Of a stretch of 29,647 nucleotides of DNA, positions 15,346-22,530 are shown one piece after another; the stretch's first letter is position 1, and every line of letters begins with the position of its first letter. This DNA comes from CAYSRM01 sp964475205. GTDB lineage: Bacteria > Verrucomicrobiota > Kiritimatiellia > UBA8416 > CAYSRM01. A program made the translations under genes and the position numbers. The stretch covers positions 1 through 29,647 of the forward strand of contig CAYYVQ010000031.1 of the NCBI GenBank assembly GCA_964475205.1, in the 5' to 3' direction. The notes beneath the pieces were generated by a model that was given only the letters and a program-made list of their open reading frames with translations, was not told the origin of the DNA and ran no database searches.

Positions 15346-16079
15346 TATTCTGGCGGCCTGGGCAGCGGCGGAGCATTCCGCAGCATGCCCGCGATGCCTT
15401 CAGGTAACCCTGCTTCAAGCAGGCTTGAAATGTTTTTCTCGACATCATAGTCAACCCGGATAAACTCGATCTCAAAGCCCGCCGCCGTCACATCAACAAC
15501 CGCACAGCATCCCCTTGTGTCCCCGTCGACAGGCTTTCCCGCTGCGCCCGGATTGACATAAGTCGTTCCTTCCCGGTGAAGCATGAACTGACCGTGCGTG
15601 TGGCCCATAATGACAAGGTCCGCCTTGCTGTATTCAGCCAGTTTGCTCAATGCATCCGTGCTATCAGGATAAATAAACTGGTTCAGCGCCCTGTTGCCGC
15701 CGTGGACCATGAAAACACGCTTCCCTTCACATTCAATGGCGAGCTCTCCCGGCAAGGCAAGCAGCCACTCGCGCGTGGATTCGGAAATATGATCCTGTGT
15801 CCAGCGTAACGACCCGCTACGAATCTTTTCGGTTTCCGAATCGGCATATCCACAGCCGCACTGGTCACTGCAACCGGCAACCGCTTCGTCATAGTTGCCC
15901 ATAACTCCTTCCACCTCTTCTTCCCTGAGCAGCGCAACACACTCATTCGGGAACGCTGAATAGCCGACGTTGTCACCGGCATTCAGAATACGTTCGACAC
16001 TGCGGGCTTTTAGAGCTGCAAGAACCTGGTGGAGCGCTTCCAGGTTGGAATGAACATCACTGATCAGGCCTATCTTCAT
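15345..16079 (-). CDS. Calcineurin-like metallophosphoesterase (YfcE/MJ0936-type)
   Basis: A 244-residue two-metal phosphoesterase. The full ligand set is visible: GLISDVHSN (D8, H10), AGDNVGY (D36), GNYDE (N62), MVHGGN (H126) and GHTHGQF (H160, H162), followed by VNPGAAGKP. The family hydrolyses phosphodiesters or monoesters with broad specificity. The ATG at 16079 lies 23 bases inside the end of phnM, with AAGGA eight bases upstream, so the two are translated together. Its place directly after phnM is where phnN-phnO-phnP sit in E. coli. A role in processing the cyclic ribose phosphate product is therefore reasonable but unproven. A Cys-rich stretch GCSDQCGCGY (69-78) is an unusual addition. 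Confidence 0.88.
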   Translation of the reverse strand: MKIGLISDVHSNLEALHQVLAALKARSVERILNAGDNVGYSAFPNECVALLREEEVEGVMGNYDEAVAGCSDQCGCGYADSETEKIRSGSLRWTQDHISESTREWLLALPGELAIECEGKRVFMVHGGNRALNQFIYPDSTDALSKLAEYSKADLVIMGHTHGQFMLHREGTTYVNPGAAGKPVDGDTRGCCAVVDVTAAGFEIEFIRVDYDVEKNISSLLEAGLPEGIAGMLRNAPPLPRPPE

Positions 16080-17301
16080 CGCATAATCCTTTCAATTGGT
16101 CACGAGTTGGTGTCATCGTCAAAGACTCTGCCGTATATTCGGGCAAAGGTTGCTGAATCTCAAATATTTTGTGGCCATGAGCAAAGGCGGCAACCAGGTG
16201 CGCCCATTTATGATCCCGGTTGACAATGAGGATGTCGGCATCTGCGCCAGGCTCGAGGAAACCGGGTTTGTTCTTCGAGTTGAGAAATGATCCCGGGCCG
16301 GATGTGACTTTCTGAAGCGCCTTTGCCGGGTTTGCTGTGAATGTTTCCGTAATGAATCCTGCCTGTAACAGCGACTCAGGATAGTAATCAGAAACCAGCC
16401 CCGCGCATATTCCCTCTTTAAGCAAATCAGATGCCTTAAGATTGCCGTTGGAAGAACTGTTTCTGACCAGGTTCGGCGAGCCCATAAACAAATCAAGCCC
16501 TTCTTCCCTGGCTTTTATTGCCGCTTCGATTGATACAGGAAACTCACATCCGCCAACACCCATGGATTTGATCATGTCAATTTTTTCTACAGTGTCATCA
16601 TCATGGCTCAACAGCGGTATTTTCAGATCTGTCACCCTTTCTGTCAGAGCCTTGACCATCTGCCATGCTTGGTTGTTGTTTTGCTGTTTTTCCCTGGCCC
16701 GGTCGATAATAACCCGGGAAGGCAGATCATATTCATCAGAATGAAATTTGAGATAGGATTCCATAGACCGGAACTGACCCTGACACGGGGTATGATCCAT
16801 AATTGAAACCATGTCCACCAGACCTTGTTCCATCAGGTTCAAGATAATCTTGAAACTTTGCTCGGACCCGACTTCGTAGCGAATATGAATAAAATGGCGA
16901 ATCAGCGCCTGGCCGGAAGACTGAAAAGCATTGATTTTCCGGACACAATTCTCCGCTTTTTGAGGTGATCTGAGACCAAGTTCATTATCCGCAAAGCTGA
17001 TTGCGTGGTAAAAGGTCGTTATGCCGCAAGCCGCCAATTGACGGTCAAGATTCAGAATAGCAAATTCAACGTCAAAAAATACTCCCTTTCTTTTTTCAAT
17101 GCTCCGTTCAAGTGTGTCGGAATGAAGATCCACCAGCCCGGGCATAATCAGATTGCCGCCCGCATTGATCTGGCTTGTGTCTTCAAGAATAACCTGTCGG
17201 TCAAAAACACTCAGTATCTTGCCGTTTTCAAATAAAACCGACCCACCATCATAAAACTTGATCCCGTCAAACAAGGGCCCGTCTGTAATTAATGTCTTCA
17301 T
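16057..17301 (-). CDS. phnM: Alpha-D-ribose 1-phosphonate 5-triphosphate diphosphatase PhnM
   Basis: An amidohydrolase-superfamily enzyme that removes pyrophosphate from the 5-triphosphate intermediate to give the PhnJ substrate. It shows LVDLHSDTLE (H60, D62), SIMDHTPCQGQ (H170), LLSHDDDT (H233, D236), GGCEFPVSIEAA (E253) and LVSDYYPESLL (D305), the PhnM metal-site pattern. At 414 residues it is somewhat longer than the E. coli protein (378), partly from a C-terminal tail. The ATG at 17301 has GGAGG 11 bases upstream. It lies on the opposite strand from the other phn genes, convergent with them, and is the first gene of a three-gene overlapping unit. The 139 bases upstream show no definite promoter or Pho box. 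Confidence 0.95.
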   Translation of the reverse strand: MKTLITDGPLFDGIKFYDGGSVLFENGKILSVFDRQVILEDTSQINAGGNLIMPGLVDLHSDTLERSIEKRKGVFFDVEFAILNLDRQLAACGITTFYHAISFADNELGLRSPQKAENCVRKINAFQSSGQALIRHFIHIRYEVGSEQSFKIILNLMEQGLVDMVSIMDHTPCQGQFRSMESYLKFHSDEYDLPSRVIIDRAREKQQNNNQAWQMVKALTERVTDLKIPLLSHDDDTVEKIDMIKSMGVGGCEFPVSIEAAIKAREEGLDLFMGSPNLVRNSSSNGNLKASDLLKEGICAGLVSDYYPESLLQAGFITETFTANPAKALQKVTSGPGSFLNSKNKPGFLEPGADADILIVNRDHKWAHLVAAFAHGHKIFEIQQPLPEYTAESLTMTPTRDQLKGLCDEDRPDQ

Positions 17302-17440
17302 GAAAAATCATGCCTCCATTAAATAGAATAGACAGAAATCTTATGAGCAGGTTATTGTCATTTTGTTTTGGTTTGGTTAGAGTGGAGTGACAACAACCCC
17401 ACATGTATATCATCCCGAACGTCCTTATCTAAGTGGCATT

Positions 17441-18382
17441 TCAGGCTAGATATTTTTGCATCATATCCCGGGTGATTCGATGCACGGTCTCGGGATCCTC
17501 ATTATTGTGGGCATAATAGTACACAGCGAGGTGATCCGGGCGGTATTGCTGCAGGTAGACTTCCAGGTTGGCCTCATATTCCGGTATGGCCGCTGCCGGC
17601 ATCAGCATGTTCTCGATCAGCGCAAAGGTCTGCTTGCCGGCCGCGGCGCACTCTTCCACTGTTCGCTCCCACACGCTTTCCACCCGGTACTTGTGCCATT
17701 GGGGTTCCTCGTGAAAAAAACTCTGCCGGCTCAGGTTGCCGTCGTACCCCGCATACTGAATGCCCGGCAAGGCCGCCCCGGCGCGAGTGAAACGGTTCGA
17801 GGACATTTTCTGATTGAACAGGGTTATGGACAGGTCCGGGTTAAGCGACAGGCAATAACGATTCAGGTCGTCAAGGAAATCTATGAAACCGTCTTCCATC
17901 TGTTCAGGTGTCGGTTCCGGTCCATACCTTGCCAGCGTATCGGGATGTTTCGAGATCAGGCGTTCAGCCTTGGGCTCGTCCCAGATGATGCCGTCGAGCG
18001 GGTAATCATTCAAAAGGGTGGACATGAACCCCTTGATCCAATCGCGGAAGGACTGATCTTCCAGGCAGGCCATGGGACCGGTCCAGCCGTTATGGCAGGG
18101 AATCTGAGATTCGGGATGCTGAGCCAGCCACAGGCTGGGCATCAGGGGCGCGCCGGCAAACCTGTTGCCGAGTCGGCTGGGCACAACCAGAACCTTCAGC
18201 CCGCACTCGTGGGCCAGGTTCACCTGGATTTCAAATGCGCGGCGCGCATACATCATCTCGCTTTCGCTGAACGAGAGCGCCACGGCGGTAAAGCCGCAAG
18301 CCACCATGTCCTCGAAGCTTTCCTTCAACTGATGCGGAATAACGGTCCAATGCCCGTAGGACAGGCAGTAGGCTGTAATCAT
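17441..18382 (-). CDS. Putative TIM-barrel glycoside-hydrolase-like protein
   Basis: A 313-residue protein without a signal peptide. The order of strands and acidic motifs suggests a (beta/alpha)8 barrel: KESFEDMVACGFTAVALS, AHECGLKVLVVPSRLGNRFAG, then YPLDGIIWDEPKAE at residues 127-140, where Asp-Glu sits at a strand end as in glycosidase barrels, then PDLSITLFNQ and KQTFALIENMLMP. It contains a conserved-looking IQYAGYDGN segment. AAGGAA lies nine bases before the ATG. I cannot name the family; proteins of this type occur in PVC genomes beside secreted carbohydrate-active enzymes. The C-terminal third is inside the identical repeat also found at 2246-2575. It is the intact parent of that truncated copy. 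Confidence 0.6.
   Translation of the reverse strand: MITAYCLSYGHWTVIPHQLKESFEDMVACGFTAVALSFSESEMMYARRAFEIQVNLAHECGLKVLVVPSRLGNRFAGAPLMPSLWLAQHPESQIPCHNGWTGPMACLEDQSFRDWIKGFMSTLLNDYPLDGIIWDEPKAERLISKHPDTLARYGPEPTPEQMEDGFIDFLDDLNRYCLSLNPDLSITLFNQKMSSNRFTRAGAALPGIQYAGYDGNLSRQSFFHEEPQWHKYRVESVWERTVEECAAAGKQTFALIENMLMPAAAIPEYEANLEVYLQQYRPDHLAVYYYAHNNEDPETVHRITRDMMQKYLA
17454..17783. repeat. Direct repeat copy B, left block (330 bp)
   Basis: Identical to 2246-2575, same orientation. Identity ends abruptly on both sides: within the last codons of the TIM-barrel gene on the left, and at GGCG on the right. Confidence 0.95.
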
Positions 18383-18410
18383 GTGTTGCTTTTCCTTTTG
18401 CAGAAGATGA

Positions 18411-18516
18411 AACTACGAAACACGCGAAAAGCACTAAAAGGAGTTTGTTGCGATGTTTTATCGCCTTCCACCTTCCTCAGCAAAAACCTTTCGCGTCTTT
18501 AGCGTGTTTCGTAGTT
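18411..18516. repeat. Inverted pair of dispersed AACTACGAAACACG repeats
   Basis: AACTACGAAACACG at 18411-18424 is perfectly inverted at 18503-18516. Both arms continue with degenerate CGAAA/CTAAA-rich units (GCGAAAAGCACTAAAAGG; GCTAAAGACGCGAAAGG). The pair fills the gap between the TIM-barrel and propeller-like genes. The right arm is also present in copy A (2617-2630), and a diverged relative is at 26893-26922. Such units are found repeatedly in intergenic spaces of some PVC genomes, to my recollection; their function is unknown. Confidence 0.7.
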
Positions 18517-18597
18517 GAAAATAGCCCTGGCGGGGTTCTCTCCTTATTCCTTGTTCGTGTCTGGCGCGACCACCGGATAATCGCCATCGGGATCGTG
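18475..18597. repeat. Direct repeat copy B, right block (123 bp)
   Basis: Identical to 2589-2711. It covers the spacer and the last 18 codons of the propeller-like gene. Identity stops at the T/C difference after GGATCGTG, beyond which the two paralogues are clearly diverged. Confidence 0.95.
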
Positions 18598-19623
18598 TTT
18601 GTATAGATGGACTTTTTTATCCGCCCACATGGTCACACCGTATTCAGGAATATAGGCGACCAGCGGAGTGCTTTTTCTGAAGGGCCACGGCGTAGTTGTG
18701 AAATCGTCGATCAGCCGGTATTCGTTTTTCTCACTGTCGAACTCGACAAACTGGTTTCCGTCGCGCCGCGACATGATCAGGTAACGGCCGGACAGAGGGT
18801 CCACGGTTATGATATCAACGCAAATTGTAAATTTGCTGACCGGCAGGGGAAAATCATTCAGTTGCTCAACCGTTCCGTCCTTGCGAAGCACAACAACCGT
18901 TCTGATATCGTTCCCGCCGGCAAAGAGCACTTCTTCCCGCCATGGGTTGTGCCGGGCGAGGCTGTGATATCCATGCACGGAGATTTTCTTGATTTTGTTC
19001 CAATTCTTATCGCCATGACCAAGGTAAGCCAGGTTTCCTCTTTCGCGTTCCAGGGACACAAGCGCATCCATGGCAGTAAAATATTCATATGTCATGGATC
19101 TAAAAGGAGAGGGCAATTTGTTCCAGGAATCATTGACAATATCATACCGCCAGGACGTGGTATAAAAATGACTGCGTACCGGATCCAGAGAGTTGTTGGA
19201 GTAGTGGTGTCCGTAACGCTGTACCAATCCCGGCGCGTTTTCCTTTTCATGGAATTCGATAACCCGCCAGGCGTTGGACTCTTCCGAATAGGCCACAAAT
19301 TTGCGGGCCTGGCGCACGCCGAAAAACAGAAACTGTCCGGTGCGGCTGTCCCAATGCGCGTCATCAGACCATGTTCCAATGTGAAGTCCCTTGGACGGCT
19401 GCGGCGCAGACCAAAGCCCTTTCGGCTTCTCCGTTTTCAGTTCCGCCCATGTGCCGGGTTTCATTGACAGCGCCAGCTTGGACAATTCCGTCTTTCCGCG
19501 CCGCTCGGCCACGGCTTTCTTGACGTCATCGCCGCCCGGCAGCCAGGTCGGCTCAAAGGCGTGGGAAGTGATTGTGGTTGTGATCAGGATTGTTGCCGAG
19601 ATGATTGTTGATCTCATGTACAT
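18544..19623 (-). CDS. Secreted propeller-like protein of unknown function
   Basis: A 359-residue protein from ATG 19623, chosen because AAAGGA lies about eight bases upstream and it opens a signal peptide (MRSTIISATILITTTITSHAFE). The frame extends 15 codons further without a ribosome site. The mature part begins with a Lys/Glu-rich linker, then shows blade-like repeats: TGQFLFFGVRQARKFVAYSEESNAW, SHFYTTSWRYDIVNDSWNKLP, SGRYLIMSRRDGNQFVEFDSEKNEY, VAYIPEYGVTMW. This pattern resembles kelch or galactose-oxidase-like propellers, but no catalytic residues can be assigned. It ends with the same 19 residues as the paralogue at 2658-3539 because that DNA is shared. It probably works outside the cytoplasm on glycans or another extracellular ligand, by analogy with its neighbours. 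Confidence 0.62.
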   Translation of the reverse strand: MYMRSTIISATILITTTITSHAFEPTWLPGGDDVKKAVAERRGKTELSKLALSMKPGTWAELKTEKPKGLWSAPQPSKGLHIGTWSDDAHWDSRTGQFLFFGVRQARKFVAYSEESNAWRVIEFHEKENAPGLVQRYGHHYSNNSLDPVRSHFYTTSWRYDIVNDSWNKLPSPFRSMTYEYFTAMDALVSLERERGNLAYLGHGDKNWNKIKKISVHGYHSLARHNPWREEVLFAGGNDIRTVVVLRKDGTVEQLNDFPLPVSKFTICVDIITVDPLSGRYLIMSRRDGNQFVEFDSEKNEYRLIDDFTTTPWPFRKSTPLVAYIPEYGVTMWADKKVHLYKHDPDGDYPVVAPDTNKE

Positions 19624-19777
19624 ATGTTTTTTCCTTTCGGTTCTTTCTATGGTTTTTGTTGATGTCAATTTTTCCGCGCAATTTGGAGAGGCAAAGGTCG
19701 GGCTGGAGACAAGGATGAAGAGGATGAGGATCGGGACAAGGATGAAGATTGATAATATTTAGGGATATTAATCATTG

Positions 19778-20095
19778 CTATTTCTTCGATTGCCTTTCTT
19801 TAAGATAACCACGTAGACCGAGAACCCGCGGGACGACTCTTGCAAGAATCCGCTTGCCCTCCTCTATCTGGGCTCGCTCGACTTGCTGTCTTGCGGCTAG
19901 CACATCAAGACAAGCTCCAACTCGCATCGCGCACGTATGTGCGATGTCAAGGAAGCGAGTCTGATCTGTCTCGCTGAAGCACCCGTTTCCTTCTGCGATA
20001 TTGAGTACTACGCTTGTTGTGCCTTTGTCCAACCGCTGTGTGTATGAAGACCCGATGTTGGTACGCCCGATAAAGCTATGAAACCACGAGACCAA
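19778..20095 (-). CDS. Four-helix-bundle protein (23S rRNA intervening-sequence family), N-terminally short
   Basis: The block TSVVLNIAEGNGCFSETDQTRFLDIAHTCAMRVGACLDVL is the hallmark of the S23/four-helix-bundle family (consensus SIxxNIAEGxGR...FL.IA..S..E). The members are small helical proteins often found within or near rRNA insertions and scattered in many genomes. The protein is 105 residues against a usual 115-125. The first helix looks incomplete, and the frame must begin at TTG (20095), with GAGGAAG ten bases upstream. The only nearby ATG (20106) is in another frame and hits a stop after nine codons. It may therefore be frameshifted or 5'-truncated. No rRNA is in the window. Its function is unknown. 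Confidence 0.65.
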   Translation of the reverse strand: MVSWFHSFIGRTNIGSSYTQRLDKGTTSVVLNIAEGNGCFSETDQTRFLDIAHTCAMRVGACLDVLAARQQVERAQIEEGKRILARVVPRVLGLRGYLKERQSKK

Positions 20096-20121
20096 ATTCT
20101 GCCATCTTCCTCAGGTATCAT

Positions 20122-22530
20122 CTACTTCTTATCCTGTTTCCAGAAAGCATAGTTCATCAGAAGCCCTGCTCGTGTATGCATGGTATAACTATCCGACCAG
20201 GTTTTGTTTTCCGGCACATAAACCGGCTGATTCTTCGAGGCCGGATAGCCGAACGCAAAGGTCATGATCGCCTTCTTCCTGAAAGCCTCGTTGTCGGTCA
20301 CCGCGCCGACATATCCGTAGAGACCCGCGGTAAACATCGGGGCGTCAAAATATGAATCGGAAGAGAGGGGATCCTCGCAGCCCTCAACCAGGAGCTTGAG
20401 CACGTTCTCATCGCCGGAAAGCCGATGCAGGTTGCACAGCGGGCCGATAGCATGGCTATAGGCTTCATCGCGCTTGCGGTATGCCTGTCCTTCGACCTGG
20501 GCCATACCCGGATTGTGCATATGCGGCCCCTTTTTTTTCCAGAGTGGCACAAGATTCTCGTTGAAAAGCTTCATGGCTTCATCCAGCCAGCGCTTCTCGC
20601 CGGTCAGGTCGTATAGGGCGCACAGGCTGTTGATGGTCCATCCGTTGGCGGCGACATTGCTCTTGAGGCGGCCACGCGACATCGCATCCCATGCCCGAAC
20701 CAGTCCCTCACCGCTGCGCAGGGCCGCTTCCCTGGCTTTGGGCTCGCCGGTCAGCATGTACCATAGCACGGGGCCGGCGGCATGAGTGCCGCCCGGTGCG
20801 TAGCCGCCCCGGCGTCCCTGTGCATGATAGCCGGGCCAGACTTTGCCGGTCTGCAGTCCGTTCATGCTCGGCGGATCCCTGTCCGACCAGTATTGATCGA
20901 TATCAATGCGATGTCGGGCCATCTGGCGGCTGAGATCGAGAGCCGACGATTTCCCATTGCGAAGATACTCGAACATAATCAGCAGGGGCCAGTCATGTTC
21001 AAGCGACACGGCTCCGACACCGGGCACACAGATGTCGCCGAAATCCATCCAGCCGTGCCAGAAAGTATGATCGCCACGATACGACGGGATCTCGAACGAG
21101 GCGTATGATTTCCGCGCCGCATAGACGCTGGACTCATCTTCCGGATCCACCGCCCGGCTGCTCATCTTGAGGCAAGATTGTATTTTGGTATTGCAGATCT
21201 TGTTTCCCGTATCAACGCGCTCGCCGACAAAGAACTCAGGCAATGCGCGGGTCGCTGCATAGTAACGGCTTTCCGCTTTCGGAAACAAGGGGCCGTTCAG
21301 GTCGGCAGCAGTCTTCCGGGCTGATGCCCCCGAAAAATCGAGGATGAACTCATGACCTTTATGCGTGCTGCCCTGCAGCGAATAGTATTGATAATCCTTG
21401 CTCTTGATTACCGACTTTAATCGCCGTACGCGCGAGCCTCTGCCCTTGACGGGTCTGGGCCATTCGCCTTCCTTTGGCCACAGCTCAAGCTGCAGCCTAT
21501 TGCCATCCAGCTCAATGGCTTTCTCGTAAGTCTGCCAGAAATATCGGATACCTGCGGTCAGCGTTCCGTTTTCGCCTTTAAGAGACACAATGCCATCGGT
21601 TCGCTTGCCTGTTTTCAGGGTCTCGTCGCCACTGCTGATTATATAGTCCAGGTCATCGTAGGTATAGTCAGGTTTTTTGCCGTCACCCTGGCATTGCTGA
21701 AGGACTCTAATTTTTCCCGTTCCCTTAACGTCCTCGCACCGGGCAGTGACAGAATCGCCCAGCCCGAGCCCGAACTCAAGAGCCATGGCCTCGAAGTTGA
21801 ACCACTCAGGTTTTACTTTTCCGTGCCCGTCGGCGCCGTGATTTTCCAGCCAGAAATGCACTTTTGCGATTTTCCGGCCGGCATATATATATATCCGCGC
21901 CGTATAGCGTATCAGCCCATCGTGAATGCCGGGAAACTCACCCTTGAGACGAAGCGTTGCGCGCATCGGTCCTGATTCCTCCACAGTCACTTCGGTCGGC
22001 GCTGAAGCTGTAACTTCCTTGCCATCTGTCAGCGTCAGAACCGGTCCGCGTCCGTCGCCGGTCATAAGTTCCTTGCCGTCAATACGAATTGATTGAATAA
22101 GGCCCGGCTTCTTTTTGCTTACAAGCAAAACCATAGGCCCGGTGGAAACGGCCAGCGCTTCTTCATTTTCCTTAATCTGCACGGGAGATGCCGGGGTAGG
22201 GGATCTGCCTTCCGAGAGTTTCAGTTTTGCGCTTCCGTTCGCCGCAAGGGGCGCCTGAGTATGCAGCAGCGCCCAGCGCACTGAACCATCATCCCATGGC
22301 ACAGTTTTGGTAAACTGTGCCGGCAATGCTTTGCCGTCTAACGATATATTCAGTCCTGCAACATCCTTGAGCGTTCCCTTGGGAAACGGCACCCCCCCGG
22401 TGATCAACGCCTTTTCCCGATCCACGCCATGAGGATTGACGACTGTAAGCTCAAGATCTTGAGCAAAAGAGCAGAGCAACATACCGCCAGTAAGACATGC
22501 CAATGCAAGAGTTTTGAAATTGTTATTCAT
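20122..22530 (-). CDS. Secreted PcRGLX/YetA-like exo-rhamnogalacturonan lyase family (PL26-like)
   Basis: An 802-residue exported protein; the signal peptide is MNNNFKTLALACLTGGMLLCSFAQ. The N-terminal domain (about 25-110) has the RIFT-barrel signature: ALITGGVPFPKGTLKDVAGL, then ALPAQFTKTVPWDDGSVRWALL. A long beta-sandwich domain follows (about 110-420, with IRYTARIYIYAGRKIAKVHFWLEN). The C-terminal half (about 450-800) is an alpha/alpha-toroid-like domain: HGWMDFGDICV, EHDWPLLIMFEYLRNGK, THAAGPVLWYMLTGEPKAREAAL and YDLTGEKRWLDEAMKLF. This order matches the PL26-like family, which attacks rhamnogalacturonan-type chains. The exact substrate is not certain. The ATG overlaps the stop of the upstream gene (TAATG), so the two form a translationally coupled pair. 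Confidence 0.72.
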   Translation of the reverse strand: MNNNFKTLALACLTGGMLLCSFAQDLELTVVNPHGVDREKALITGGVPFPKGTLKDVAGLNISLDGKALPAQFTKTVPWDDGSVRWALLHTQAPLAANGSAKLKLSEGRSPTPASPVQIKENEEALAVSTGPMVLLVSKKKPGLIQSIRIDGKELMTGDGRGPVLTLTDGKEVTASAPTEVTVEESGPMRATLRLKGEFPGIHDGLIRYTARIYIYAGRKIAKVHFWLENHGADGHGKVKPEWFNFEAMALEFGLGLGDSVTARCEDVKGTGKIRVLQQCQGDGKKPDYTYDDLDYIISSGDETLKTGKRTDGIVSLKGENGTLTAGIRYFWQTYEKAIELDGNRLQLELWPKEGEWPRPVKGRGSRVRRLKSVIKSKDYQYYSLQGSTHKGHEFILDFSGASARKTAADLNGPLFPKAESRYYAATRALPEFFVGERVDTGNKICNTKIQSCLKMSSRAVDPEDESSVYAARKSYASFEIPSYRGDHTFWHGWMDFGDICVPGVGAVSLEHDWPLLIMFEYLRNGKSSALDLSRQMARHRIDIDQYWSDRDPPSMNGLQTGKVWPGYHAQGRRGGYAPGGTHAAGPVLWYMLTGEPKAREAALRSGEGLVRAWDAMSRGRLKSNVAANGWTINSLCALYDLTGEKRWLDEAMKLFNENLVPLWKKKGPHMHNPGMAQVEGQAYRKRDEAYSHAIGPLCNLHRLSGDENVLKLLVEGCEDPLSSDSYFDAPMFTAGLYGYVGAVTDNEAFRKKAIMTFAFGYPASKNQPVYVPENKTWSDSYTMHTRAGLLMNYAFWKQDKK

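Noticed and set aside
15197..15463. 88-codon plus-strand frame in the convergent region
   Set aside because: Antisense to the metallophosphoesterase end and the 56-residue ORF, whose overlap architecture is far more convincing.
17456..18502. 348-codon plus-strand open frame (and its shorter twin at 2194-2616)
   Set aside because: Antisense to the TIM-barrel gene; its composition (His/Arg/Gln-rich) is that of a shadow frame. It recurs only because the DNA is duplicated.
19690..19752. Purine-rich GACAAGGATGAAGA-type direct repeats
   Set aside because: Low-complexity spacer; the copies are irregular, not a CRISPR or tandem array.
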